A DNA stretch of 37,893 nt. Source: an uncultured Collinsella sp. (GTDB taxonomy: Bacteria > Actinomycetota > Coriobacteriia > Coriobacteriales > Coriobacteriaceae). The translations under genes were made by a program, and so were the position numbers. The notes under the pieces were generated by a model. It was not told where the DNA came from. It made no database searches and was given only the letters and a program-made list of their open reading frames with translations. Shown one piece after another: positions 15,356 through 23,168 of this stretch (positions are counted from its first letter, which is position 1; each line of letters opens with the position of its first letter). Where the stretch lies: positions 1-37,893 of the forward strand of contig CALEBN010000015.1 in the NCBI GenBank assembly GCA_937943045.1, read 5' to 3'.

Positions 15356-17017
15356 ATGATTGCAAAGACCATTCGCACCTGTTTTCCGATCGCTGCGGCT
15401 GCCGTTTCCGACAAGGCCGAGGAGATCAACAAGCTCAACGTCTTCCCCGTACCCGACGGCGACACCGGCACCAACATGTCGCTCACGCTCGCCTCGGTGA
15501 CCAAGGAGCTCTCCGCCCTTCCCGCCGATGCCGATATGGAGGCCATCGCCGGCGCCATCACCCACGGCTCCCTGATGGGTGCCCGCGGCAACTCCGGCGT
15601 CATCACCTCGCAGATCCTGCGCGGCGTGGCCGAGGGTCTCGTCTCTGTCGACGAGCCCATTACGTCCGCCAACATCGCCTTCGCTTTCCGTCGCGCCGTC
15701 AAGGTCGCCTTCCAGGCCGTTCGCAAGCCCATCGAGGGCACGATCCTCACGGTGCTTCGCGATGTCTCGACCAAGGCCGATGAGTGCGAAAAGAAGAAGT
15801 TCTCGGCCGAGGACGCGCTCGATGCCATCGTCGTCGAGGCCTACCAGTCCGTCGCCCGCACGCCCGACCTGCTGCCCGTTCTGAAGGAGAACGGCGTGGT
15901 CGACTCCGGCGCCTTTGGCTTTGCCATCTTCCTGGAGAACTTTGTTGCCGCCGCGCTTGGCCGCAGCACCGTTGTCGAGGATTTCTCCGCCACGTTTGAT
16001 TCCGCCGGTTCTGCCCGCGACGCGGCTCTCGGTCGCGTTGAGATCGAGGCTAACGACGATTGGGAGGGCTCGGAGTTCCGCTACTGCAACGAGTTCCTCT
16101 TTAAGGCCGACGCTCCCTTTGACGAGGATGAGTGCCTTAAGTTCCTGGGCTCCATGGGCGACTGCGAGCTGCTCGTGGGTGCCTACCCCGACTACAAGAT
16201 CCACGTGCACTCCAACACCCCCAACCTGGTGCTCGAGCACATGCTGCAGCTCGGTCAGATCTACGAGGTCTTTATCCACAACATGGAGATGGAGGCCCAC
16301 GACCGTACCGCCAAGATTCATGAGGACCAGGAGAAGGCTGCCGAGCCCGCCAAGGCGCTGGGCTTTGTCGCCGTTGCCGCCGGTTCGGGCGAGGCCGACA
16401 TCCTCAAGTCCCTCGGCGTTGACGTGATCGTCTCGGGTGGCCAGACCATGAACCCCTCGACCGCCGACCTGCTGGGCGCGGTGGACCAGGTCAACGCGAC
16501 CTCGGTCATCATCCTGCCCAATAACGGCAACATTCGCATGGCTGCCGAGGCCGCAGCTTCTGCCTGCACCGACAAGAAGGTTGCCGTCGTTCCCACCAAG
16601 ACCGTCCCGCAGGCGTTCTCCGCGCTGTTCGCGGTCCTGCCCGATTCCGAGCTCGAGGACGCCGTTGCCGCCATGGTCGACGCCATCAGCGAGGTTCGCG
16701 ATGGCGAGGTTACTCGTGCCGTGCGCGATTCCAGCGCCTCTGACGGCTCTCCGATTCACTCCGGTGATGTCATGGGTATCATTGCCGGCTCCATCGACGT
16801 GGTCGGCTCCGATGTGAAACAGGTCACGCTCGACTGCATCAACCGCATGCAGGAGGAAGAGGAGGGCGACGCGCTGACGATTCTGGCCGGCGAGGAGCTG
16901 TCCGATGAGGCCTTCCAGGAGATCGTCGACGCCATTGAGGAGGCTCAGCCCGACCTGGAGATTGATGCCCATCGTGGCGAGCAGCCGCTCTATCCCGTGA
17001 TCTTCTCGATCGAGTAG
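15356..17017 (+). CDS. fakA: DAK2-domain protein, FakA/YloV-type fatty acid kinase ATP-binding subunit
   Basis: 553 residues, the usual FakA size. In other Gram-positives FakA phosphorylates fatty acids held by a DegV-family partner (FakB), feeding host or recycled fatty acids into phospholipid synthesis. The DAK2 (DhaL-like) domain has NVFPVPDGDTGTNMSLTL, with the Mg-ATP-binding Asp residues near 33-38, and GARGNSGVITSQILRG near 75-90. A middle domain (EFRYCNEFLFKAD, YKIHVHSNTP) follows. The C-terminal domain holds VIVSGGQTMNPSTADLL and ILPNNGNIRMAAEAA. No DegV gene is in the window. PlsX in the same chromosomal run fits the acyl-phosphate pathway. The start has a GGAG about 12 bases upstream. 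Confidence 0.92.
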   Translation: MIAKTIRTCFPIAAAAVSDKAEEINKLNVFPVPDGDTGTNMSLTLASVTKELSALPADADMEAIAGAITHGSLMGARGNSGVITSQILRGVAEGLVSVDEPITSANIAFAFRRAVKVAFQAVRKPIEGTILTVLRDVSTKADECEKKKFSAEDALDAIVVEAYQSVARTPDLLPVLKENGVVDSGAFGFAIFLENFVAAALGRSTVVEDFSATFDSAGSARDAALGRVEIEANDDWEGSEFRYCNEFLFKADAPFDEDECLKFLGSMGDCELLVGAYPDYKIHVHSNTPNLVLEHMLQLGQIYEVFIHNMEMEAHDRTAKIHEDQEKAAEPAKALGFVAVAAGSGEADILKSLGVDVIVSGGQTMNPSTADLLGAVDQVNATSVIILPNNGNIRMAAEAAASACTDKKVAVVPTKTVPQAFSALFAVLPDSELEDAVAAMVDAISEVRDGEVTRAVRDSSASDGSPIHSGDVMGIIAGSIDVVGSDVKQVTLDCINRMQEEEEGDALTILAGEELSDEAFQEIVDAIEEAQPDLEIDAHRGEQPLYPVIFSIE

Positions 17018-17027
17018 GCATCTGGCC

Positions 17028-19205
17028 ATGTCCGAGCTGTGCTCCGTGCCGCGCGTCTCGGAGCGCTTTGCCCAGAGCAATGCGCTCGACGAGGATATCG
17101 CGCGACTCAAATATGTTTCGGGTAAACGTGAGGAGGCCCTTCGCCGTCTGGGAATTCGGACGGTGGGGGACCTCCTTCTCCATATTCCTCATCGATATCT
17201 CGACTTTACGCGCTCCTGGTCCATTGAGATGGCTCCCATCGGTACCGTTTGCACGATTGTCGCCACGGTCGATCGTATCGTCCAAAAGCAGCCTCGCCCG
17301 CGTATGCAGGTGACTGAGGTCTCGCTGGTGGACGAGACGGGGGTGCTGCAAGTCGCCTTTTTCCGTCAGCCATGGATTGCCCAGCAGTTTAAGCAGGGAG
17401 ACCGCCTGGCCGTGATGGGTAAGGTCGAGTTTGCCTACGGCTTTAAGCAGATGGCCTCTCCGCATTTCGAAAAGCTCGAGGGTGGGCGTGCCGCGGGCAC
17501 CATTCTGCCGGTCCATTACGTGAGCGATGGCGTGAGCCAGGCGTGGATGCGCCGCATCGTTAGCGGCGCACTCGAGGTCGTCGGCAATCCCTTCGACCCG
17601 ATTCCCGCACGCTTGCGCGTCAAGCGCCGCCTGATGAGCAATGCCCGTGCGCTGCGCTCAATTCATTTTCCATCGAGTATGGCCGAGCGCGATATCGCGC
17701 GCGCACGGCTTGCCTACGAGGAGTGCCTCTACCTTCAGCTGGCGCTGCGCCTGCGCAACGACGGCGGCTTGGTCGAAGTCGCTCCCTACGCCCACGCCGC
17801 GGGTGAGCACCTGGCGGCGCTCAGGGAAGCCCTGCCGTTTTCGCTGAGCGACGAGCAGGAGGCCGCGTTCCAAGACATCCTGCACGACATGTGCGATGGC
17901 GGGCGCGTGATGAACCGCCTGCTACTGGGCGACGTCGGTACCGGCAAGACGGCCGTCGCCGCCTGCGCGCTGGCTGTCGCGGCCGATTCGGGCACCCAGT
18001 CCTGCGTTATGGCGCCTACGGGCGTGCTGGCGCGCCAATATGCCGATAAGACCGGCCCCTTGCTCTCCCAGGCTGGCATGTCTTGGGCGCTCCTGACGAG
18101 TGCCACGCCGGCGGCCGGGCGCGAGCAGATCCATGCGCAGCTGGAATCGGGCGAGCTCGACGTCCTCTTTGGAACCCACGCGGTCCTTTCGGACAACGTG
18201 GCGTTTAAGCATCTGTCGCTTGTCGTCATCGACGAGCAGCACCGCTTTGGGGTGGGCCAGCGCAATGCTCTGCGTGCCAAGGGCCCGGGTGCCGACCTTC
18301 TCGTTATGACGGCCACGCCCATCCCGCGCACGTTGGCGCTCTCGGTCTACGGCGACCTGGACACGAGCATCATTCGCCATCGACCTGTTCCGGGTGCGGG
18401 CGTTACGACGCGCGTGCTCACCGAGTCGAGCCGCGACCTGGCCTACGGCGCCATCCGCGATGCCCACGCAAGGGGCCAGCAGGCCTACGTGATTTGCCCG
18501 CTCGTGGAGCCGAGCGACTCGGCCGATGAGCTTGAGGATGTTCCTGGTATCGCTCGTGACGACGAGGGCCGTGTGACCGTGCCCGTGCCGCTGCACGATA
18601 CGGCAACCGAGCTCGACCGACTGCGTCTGGCGCTGCCGGGACTTACCATCGAGCGCCTTCACGGCCGCATGCCGGCGGGGGAGAAGGACCGCGTGATCGA
18701 CGCCTTCAAGCGCGGCGAGATCGACGTGCTCGTCTCGACCACGGTGGTCGAGGTAGGCGTCGACGTGCCCAACGCCACCGTCATGGTCATCGAGAACGGT
18801 GAGCGCTTTGGCTTGGCGGCCCTGCACCAGCTGCGCGGCCGCGTGGGCCGCGGCAGCGTGTCGGGCACTTGCCTGGTCATGACGCACTCCAAGGGCAACG
18901 GTGGCGCGTCGGCGGCACAAGACCGTCTCCAGTCGCTCGAAAAGACCTCTGACGGCTTTGCGCTCGCCCAGATGGACCTGCGCCTGCGCCACGAGGGCGA
19001 GATTCTGGGCTACCGCCAGCACGGCGGCGTGACCCTGCGCTTTGTGGACCTGGACGCCGACGAGGATCTTATCGAATGGGCCCATTTGGACGCGGTCGAG
19101 CTCTTGCGGTATGCTTGCAACCTTGACTCCGTGGCGACGCGCCCCTTGCGCGACGCGGTCGCCATGCGTTATCGACATATCTTTAAGGAGGTCAGCGGAG
19201 GATGA
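17028..19205 (+). CDS. recG: ATP-dependent DNA helicase RecG
   Basis: 725 residues. RecG remodels stalled replication forks and branch-migrates Holliday junctions. The N-terminal wedge (OB) domain includes LRRLGIRTVGDLLLHIPHRY. The helicase core has Walker A GDVGTGKT near residue 301, IDEQHRFGVGQR (motif II, DEQH), and MTATPIPRTLALSVYGDLD (motif III). Later motifs are LHGRMPAGEKDRVIDAF, VSTTVVEVGVDVPNA and LHQLRGRVGRG. The ATG lies 11 bases after fakA with a poor ribosome-binding site. The stop overlaps rsmD by four bases. The placement fakA-recG-rsmD-coaD matches Gram-positive gene order. Confidence 0.97.
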   Translation: MSELCSVPRVSERFAQSNALDEDIARLKYVSGKREEALRRLGIRTVGDLLLHIPHRYLDFTRSWSIEMAPIGTVCTIVATVDRIVQKQPRPRMQVTEVSLVDETGVLQVAFFRQPWIAQQFKQGDRLAVMGKVEFAYGFKQMASPHFEKLEGGRAAGTILPVHYVSDGVSQAWMRRIVSGALEVVGNPFDPIPARLRVKRRLMSNARALRSIHFPSSMAERDIARARLAYEECLYLQLALRLRNDGGLVEVAPYAHAAGEHLAALREALPFSLSDEQEAAFQDILHDMCDGGRVMNRLLLGDVGTGKTAVAACALAVAADSGTQSCVMAPTGVLARQYADKTGPLLSQAGMSWALLTSATPAAGREQIHAQLESGELDVLFGTHAVLSDNVAFKHLSLVVIDEQHRFGVGQRNALRAKGPGADLLVMTATPIPRTLALSVYGDLDTSIIRHRPVPGAGVTTRVLTESSRDLAYGAIRDAHARGQQAYVICPLVEPSDSADELEDVPGIARDDEGRVTVPVPLHDTATELDRLRLALPGLTIERLHGRMPAGEKDRVIDAFKRGEIDVLVSTTVVEVGVDVPNATVMVIENGERFGLAALHQLRGRVGRGSVSGTCLVMTHSKGNGGASAAQDRLQSLEKTSDGFALAQMDLRLRHEGEILGYRQHGGVTLRFVDLDADEDLIEWAHLDAVELLRYACNLDSVATRPLRDAVAMRYRHIFKEVSGG

Positions 19206-19846
19206 GAATCATCGGCGGTGAATGGCGCGGCCGCAAGATCGAAGAGCCGCGTGGGCGCGATGTCACCCGTCCCACGACCGATCGCGTGCGCGAGGCATGC
19301 GCGTCCATGGTCATGTCGGCGTTCGACTTCGATCTGGACGAGGTCCGCGTGCTGGACGCCTTTGGCGGCTCCGGCGCCCTGGGAATCGAGATGCTCTCGC
19401 GTGGCGCCCGCTCGCTCACCACGTTCGAGATCGATCGCAATGCCGCCCGTCTGATCACCAAGAATATCGAGTCGCTGTGCCGCGACCGCTCGCGTTGGCG
19501 TGTCGTTACCGGCGATGTGCTGGCGAGCGCCTCGCGCGGCCGTGTGCCGGGTGGTCCCTTTGATCTGATCTTGCTCGACCCACCCTATGCCTTTGGCGCC
19601 GAGCCGGTCGAGGAGCTGCTGCAAAATCTTTCCCAGCAGGGACTGCTGGCGCCCGGGGCCTTTGCCCTTTTTGAGCATGCCGCAGCCGATGCAGGTGCTC
19701 ATCCGGCTTGTTTTAAGACCGTGCGAGAGAAGCGCTACGGCATTACCTCGGTTGACTTGCTGCGCTGGGTGGCCGAGGACGAGAACGACCATGCTGACGA
19801 GAACGAAAATGACGAGGATGTGCCTTCGGAGGACACCCATGAATGA
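19202..19846 (+). CDS. rsmD: 16S rRNA (guanine(966)-N(2))-methyltransferase RsmD
   Basis: 214 residues. It methylates G966 of 16S rRNA using SAM. The start MRIIGGEWRGRKI and RPTTDRVREA are family hallmarks. The SAM-binding strand-loop is VLDAFGGSGALGIEMLSRGA and the catalytic motif is LDPPYAF. The C-terminus has an acidic Asp/Glu/Asn-rich tail (DENDHADENENDEDV) not usual for the family. AAGGAGG lies 11-17 bases ahead, with a nearer GGAGG just before the start. The ATG overlaps recG by four bases, and the 3' end overlaps coaD by 8. Confidence 0.96.
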   Translation: MRIIGGEWRGRKIEEPRGRDVTRPTTDRVREACASMVMSAFDFDLDEVRVLDAFGGSGALGIEMLSRGARSLTTFEIDRNAARLITKNIESLCRDRSRWRVVTGDVLASASRGRVPGGPFDLILLDPPYAFGAEPVEELLQNLSQQGLLAPGAFALFEHAAADAGAHPACFKTVREKRYGITSVDLLRWVAEDENDHADENENDEDVPSEDTHE

Positions 19847-20336
19847 CACCATCAACCGCGTAATCGTCCCGGGCACCTTCGATCCCATCACCTTTGGCCA
19901 TATCGACGTGATCCGCCGAGCTCGCCGTATCTTTCCCAGCGTGATCGTCGCCGTGGCCGAATCGCAGGGTAAAAACGGCGTGGGTACCACCTTTATGCTC
20001 GACGAGCGCGTGGCGCTGGCCCGCGAGGCCCTCGGTGATTTGGACGGCGTCGAGGTACTGCCCTTCACCGGCCTGCTGGTCGACTTTGCACGTGAACAGA
20101 GGGCGGGTGCCGTCGTTAAGGGTCTGCGCGCCATGACCGACTTTGAGTACGAGTTGCAGCAGGCCGACCTCAACTATCGCCTGGATAGCGAGCTGGAGTC
20201 CATCTTTGTCATGAGTGCTCCGCAGTACGGCTATATCTCGAGTTCGGTGGTGCGCCAGATCGCGTCGCTTGGCAGCGACGTGTCGACGTTTGTGCCGCCC
20301 AACGTGGTCGAAGCACTCAAACATCGCTTTTCGTGA
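19839..20336 (+). CDS. coaD: Phosphopantetheine adenylyltransferase CoaD
   Basis: 165 residues. It makes dephospho-CoA from 4'-phosphopantetheine and ATP. The nucleotidyltransferase signature PGTFDPITFGH (TxGH at 18-21) opens the protein. VVKGLRAMTDFEYELQQADLN and the C-terminal YISSSVVRQIASLG are family motifs. Codon usage and spacing favour ATG 19839, with CGGAGGA upstream inside rsmD and an 8-base overlap. Its CoA product also supplies the phosphopantetheine arm of the acyl carrier protein encoded nearby. Confidence 0.96.
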   Translation: MNDTINRVIVPGTFDPITFGHIDVIRRARRIFPSVIVAVAESQGKNGVGTTFMLDERVALAREALGDLDGVEVLPFTGLLVDFAREQRAGAVVKGLRAMTDFEYELQQADLNYRLDSELESIFVMSAPQYGYISSSVVRQIASLGSDVSTFVPPNVVEALKHRFS

Positions 20337-20404
20337 CGTTTTTTATTGCCTGGTGGCATGTGGTAAACTAACTCGATGATATGTTACCTATGAAAGGAGA
20401 CCGG

Positions 20405-20902
20405 ATGCCGGGCGAGAATTTTCCTGGCGACAGGATCGTGAGTCTTGTCGACGAGCTCGAGGGGCTCATCGAAGAGGCTAAGACGCCGTTCGGCAAGAAC
20501 GCCCAGATGAAGGTTATCGACGCCGACGTCTTCTTTAACATCCTCGATGAGATCCGCATGAGCTATCCCGAGGAGTGGCAGAAGTCCCGCCGTATCCTCA
20601 AAGAGCGCGAGGAGCTTATGGCCTCCGCCGCCGCTCAGGCCGATTCCATCATTGCCGATGCTCAGCAGCAGGCGCTCACCATTGCCGGTGAGCAGGAGAT
20701 CGTCCGCTTAGCCCAGCAGCAGGCCGACGACATCCGCGACCGTGCCCAGCAGTACGAGCGCGAGACGCGTTATGCCGCCGAGGATTACGCCGAGCAGGTC
20801 TTTACGCACCTCGAGGAGAACCTTAAGAGTCTGACCGGCACCGTCACTCGTTGCCGTCAGCAGCTCAACGAGGGCGCCGCTCAGCAGAACGGTCAGTGGT
20901 AA
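20405..20902 (+). CDS. DivIVA-like coiled-coil protein, SepIVA-like by position
   Basis: 165 residues. The N-terminus (SLVDELEGLIEEAKTPFGKNAQMKVIDAD, FNILDEIRMSYPEEW) is followed by a long Ala/Gln/Glu-rich coiled coil, about 60-150. The coil is similar to parts of DivIVA proteins and to ATP synthase b-type helices. In mycobacteria the DivIVA-domain septation factor SepIVA lies next to the DUF177 gene and rnc. Here the same neighbours follow, so I infer a role in septum or cell-wall placement. The start ATG 20405 has AAAGGAGA just upstream; an in-frame ATG at 20381 lies before that site. The stop overlaps the next ATG (TAATG). A TGGTAAACT extended -10 lies at 20362-20369. Confidence 0.8.
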   Translation: MPGENFPGDRIVSLVDELEGLIEEAKTPFGKNAQMKVIDADVFFNILDEIRMSYPEEWQKSRRILKEREELMASAAAQADSIIADAQQQALTIAGEQEIVRLAQQQADDIRDRAQQYERETRYAAEDYAEQVFTHLEENLKSLTGTVTRCRQQLNEGAAQQNGQW

Positions 20903-21456
20903 TGGCTGAGTTCCCGAGCGTAACCGTCGATCTTTCCGAGCAGCTCGAGTTTCCCGGAGACTCTTATCCGCTGACCGGCAAGGTCGATGTCGCCACCTAC
21001 ACGGTGGGCGAGAAGGAGTACCAGCTGCAGGACGGCATTTCCTACGACGTGGTCTTTACCAACGCCGGTACCGGTGTTCTGCTTTCGGGCATGGTCCGCG
21101 CTCACGCCACCGGCGAGTGCGATCGCTGCCTGGAGCCCGCATCGTTTGATATCGCAGGCGAGATCGAGGAGTTCTACCTCTTTAACGAGCCCGAGGACCC
21201 CGAGGCCTACGAAGACGGCTACGAGTTGCTGGGCGAGGATCGCATTGTCGATCTGGGTGAGCCCATCAACGACGCGGTCGTCATGGACACGCCGTTCGTT
21301 GTCCTGTGCAAGCCCGATTGCCGCGGCCTTTGCCCCACCTGCGGCATCAATCTCAACGTCGAGCAATGCGATTGCGCCGCCAAGGCGGAGGCCGAATGGG
21401 CCGCTGCCACGGAAAATCCATTTGCAGCATTGAAGAATCTCAAGCTTGACGAGTAA
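20902..21456 (+). CDS. yceD: DUF177 (YceD) family protein, 23S rRNA accumulation protein
   Basis: 184 residues. DUF177 proteins are needed for 23S rRNA accumulation in some bacteria and plastids, and they almost always precede rpmF, as here. Cys pairs suggest a zinc site: GECDRCLEP in the middle, and LCKPDCRGLCPTCGINLNVEQC near residues 135-155. The family end, NPFAALKNLKL, is intact. The start overlaps the upstream stop by one base (TAATG). A GGTCAGTGG serves as a weak ribosome-binding site, so coupling to the upstream gene is likely. Confidence 0.9.
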   Translation: MAEFPSVTVDLSEQLEFPGDSYPLTGKVDVATYTVGEKEYQLQDGISYDVVFTNAGTGVLLSGMVRAHATGECDRCLEPASFDIAGEIEEFYLFNEPEDPEAYEDGYELLGEDRIVDLGEPINDAVVMDTPFVVLCKPDCRGLCPTCGINLNVEQCDCAAKAEAEWAAATENPFAALKNLKLDE

Positions 21457-21461
21457 AACTG

Positions 21462-21470
21462 TGGTAGTAT
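21462..21470 (+). promoter_or_regulatory. Possible extended -10 promoter of rpmF
   Basis: TGGTAGTAT lies just after the DUF177 stop and about 50 bp before rpmF. A TTGACG at 21446 is only 13 bp from it, too close for a normal -35. This is a tentative internal promoter for the rpmF-plsX part. Confidence 0.35.
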
Positions 21471-21520
21471 CGCTACTTGCGCGTAATCGCCACACTGGAT
21501 AGTTCATAAGGAAGGTCACT

Positions 21521-21700
21521 ATGCCCGTACCTAAACAAAAGCAGGGTCGTATCCGCACCCATACCCGTCGTTCCGCCAACATGAAGATCTCGGCTGCGGC
21601 TCAGTCCACGTGCCCCCGTTGCGGCGCTGTTAAGCTCCCGCACCACGTGTGCCCCAGCTGCGGTTTCTACAAGGACCGCGAGGTTATCGTTACCGAGTAA
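21521..21700 (+). CDS. rpmF: 50S ribosomal protein bL32
   Basis: 59 residues, the normal bL32 size. The start MPVPKQKQGRIRTHTRRS is typical. Two Cys pairs, CPRCG and CPSCG, form the zinc ribbon of the C+ type. The middle VKLPHHVCPSCGFYKDREV is conserved. AAGGAAGGT lies upstream of the ATG. It lies between DUF177 and plsX as in most bacteria. Confidence 0.97.
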   Translation: MPVPKQKQGRIRTHTRRSANMKISAAAQSTCPRCGAVKLPHHVCPSCGFYKDREVIVTE

Positions 21701-21740
21701 CTGTATACTCTGGATACGATGCCGTTCCAACTGGAACCAC

Positions 21741-21770
21741 AATGGCCGGCTCAATGAGTCGGCCATTTTT
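21741..21770 (+). terminator. Terminator or attenuator between rpmF and plsX
   Basis: ATGGCCGGCTC and GAGTCGGCCAT (one G-T pair) form an 11-bp stem around a 3-nt AAT loop, followed by TTTTT. It stands only 19 bp before the plsX start. A TATACT sequence at 21704 could act as a -10 upstream of it, but no matching -35 is clear. Confidence 0.85.
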
Positions 21771-21788
21771 GTATAAGGAGCATATGAA

Positions 21789-22808
21789 ATGAGTAACGTT
21801 CGCGTTTGTGTAGACGTTGTGGGCGGAGACGAGAGGCCCCAGGTTGTCCTCGACGGTATCGAGGCTGCGCTCGAGGCAGATTCCGAGATCGAGATTTTGG
21901 CCGTCGGTCCCGCCGAAATCGTCAACCCCTTTGCCGCAGCGCATGCCCGCGTGGAGGCTCTGGAGGCCCCCGATGTCATCAGCATGGAGGACGATCCCAT
22001 CCGCGCCGTGATGACTAAGCGCAAGTCCTCGATCGTGCTTGCATGCCGTGCCATTAAGAAGGGCAATGCGGACGCGTTTTTCTCGGCCGGCTCGACCGGT
22101 GCCATGACCGCTGCCGCCACGGCCTACGTCACGCCGTTTAGGTATTTGGCAGAGGGCAAGAAGCAGCCGGTCCGTCCGTGCTTGACCAACGCACTGCCCA
22201 ATCGTGCCGGTGGCCTGACGGTGCTGTGCGATATGGGCGCCAATCCCGATGTCACGGTGGACGATATGGTGCGCTTCGCCCAGATGGGTGCTGCCTATGC
22301 CCGCGTGGTTTTGGGCATCGAGCATCCTCGCGTGGGCCTGCTTGCCAACGGCACCGAGGACGAGAAGGGCTCCAACTTTACCAAGTCGTGCTTCCCGGCC
22401 ATGAAGACCGCGGTTCCCGGCTTTGTGGGCAACTGTGAGGGCACCGACCTTACGTCGGGCAATTTTGACGTCGTGGTCGCCGACGGCATGTCGGGCAACA
22501 TCGCGCTCAAGGCCACCGAGGGCGCTGCCAAGTTTTTGCTGCAGGAGCTCAAGGGTGCCTTTATGTCCTCGCTCGGCACCAAGATCGCCGCGCTGCTCAT
22601 CAAAAAGCAGATGCGCGAGATTAAGGCCAAGCTTTCGGGCGACGCCAAGGGCGGCGCGATTCTGCTGGGCCTGCGCGGTGTCGTGTTGATCGGCCACGGC
22701 GCCACGTCGGTCGAGGCCGTCAAGAACGGTACGCTTGCCGCGGCCCAGGCCGTACGTGCCGGGCTTGTCCAGGACGTTGCCAATTCCATGGACGGTATCG
22801 TTTTGTAA
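21789..22808 (+). CDS. plsX: Phosphate acyltransferase PlsX
   Basis: 339 residues, the normal size. PlsX converts acyl-ACP to acyl-phosphate, the first step of phosphatidic acid synthesis in Gram-positives. The opening VCVDVVGGDERP replaces the more usual VDAMGGD. Conserved parts are DAFFSAGSTGAMTAAA, LTVLCDMGANPDV, GLLANGTEDEKGS and VVADGMSGNIALKATEG. The final GAILLGLRGVVLIGHGAT is also conserved. AAGGAG lies 8 bases before ATG 21789. An ATG at 21784 would give only Met-Lys-stop and overlaps the true start. It pairs functionally with the acyl carrier protein downstream and the FakA-like kinase upstream. Confidence 0.96.
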   Translation: MSNVRVCVDVVGGDERPQVVLDGIEAALEADSEIEILAVGPAEIVNPFAAAHARVEALEAPDVISMEDDPIRAVMTKRKSSIVLACRAIKKGNADAFFSAGSTGAMTAAATAYVTPFRYLAEGKKQPVRPCLTNALPNRAGGLTVLCDMGANPDVTVDDMVRFAQMGAAYARVVLGIEHPRVGLLANGTEDEKGSNFTKSCFPAMKTAVPGFVGNCEGTDLTSGNFDVVVADGMSGNIALKATEGAAKFLLQELKGAFMSSLGTKIAALLIKKQMREIKAKLSGDAKGGAILLGLRGVVLIGHGATSVEAVKNGTLAAAQAVRAGLVQDVANSMDGIVL

Positions 22809-22845
22809 GAGCCCCGTTACGTGGCTCAACCTGTACCGTGTGGGG

Positions 22846-22880
22846 TAGAATCGGAGCCGTATTGCAACGCGGCTCCGATT
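22846..22880 (+). promoter_or_regulatory. Possible acpP promoter -10 overlapped by an 11-bp inverted repeat
   Basis: TAGAAT (22846-22851) could be the -10 of acpP; no clear -35 is seen. Its last three bases begin an inverted repeat, AATCGGAGCCG (22849-22859) and CGGCTCCGATT (22870-22880), with TTGCAA at its centre. There is no T-run after it, so it is not a classical terminator. It could be an operator or a 5' RNA hairpin. Confidence 0.45.
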
Positions 22881-22922
22881 GCCGTGTTGTGTTGTGTTCC
22901 ATGACATACGAGAGGAAGCGCT

Positions 22923-23165
22923 ATGGACCGCTCCGAAATCTTCGATAAGATCGCCGAAATCGCCGCTGACGTGCTGGGCGTCGATGTCGCCGACATTAGC
23001 GACGAGACCACTTTTGACGATCTCGATGCCGATTCGCTCGAGCGTCTGCAGCTGGTGACGGCCATTGAGGACGAGTTCGACCTCGAAATCGATGACGAGA
23101 CCCTGCTGTCGCTCAACTCTGTCGCCGACGCCGTCGACGCGATCGAAAACGCCAAGGAGGCCTAA
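22923..23165 (+). CDS. acpP: Acyl carrier protein
   Basis: 80 residues, acidic, all-helical pattern. It carries acyl chains on a phosphopantetheine arm for fatty acid synthesis and hands them to PlsX. The attachment Ser is residue 38 in DADSLERLQL, which differs slightly from the common DSLD. Helix 3 reads VTAIEDEFDLEID. GAGGAAGCG lies before the ATG. The gene follows plsX after 114 bp and precedes rnc by 3 bp, whose ribosome-binding site lies in the acpP end. Confidence 0.95.
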   Translation: MDRSEIFDKIAEIAADVLGVDVADISDETTFDDLDADSLERLQLVTAIEDEFDLEIDDETLLSLNSVADAVDAIENAKEA

Positions 23166-23168
23166 GTC

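Noticed and set aside
22809..22827. Hairpin GAGCC / GGCTC after plsX as terminator
   Set aside because: The stem is only 5 bp and there is no T-run, so it cannot be supported as a terminator.
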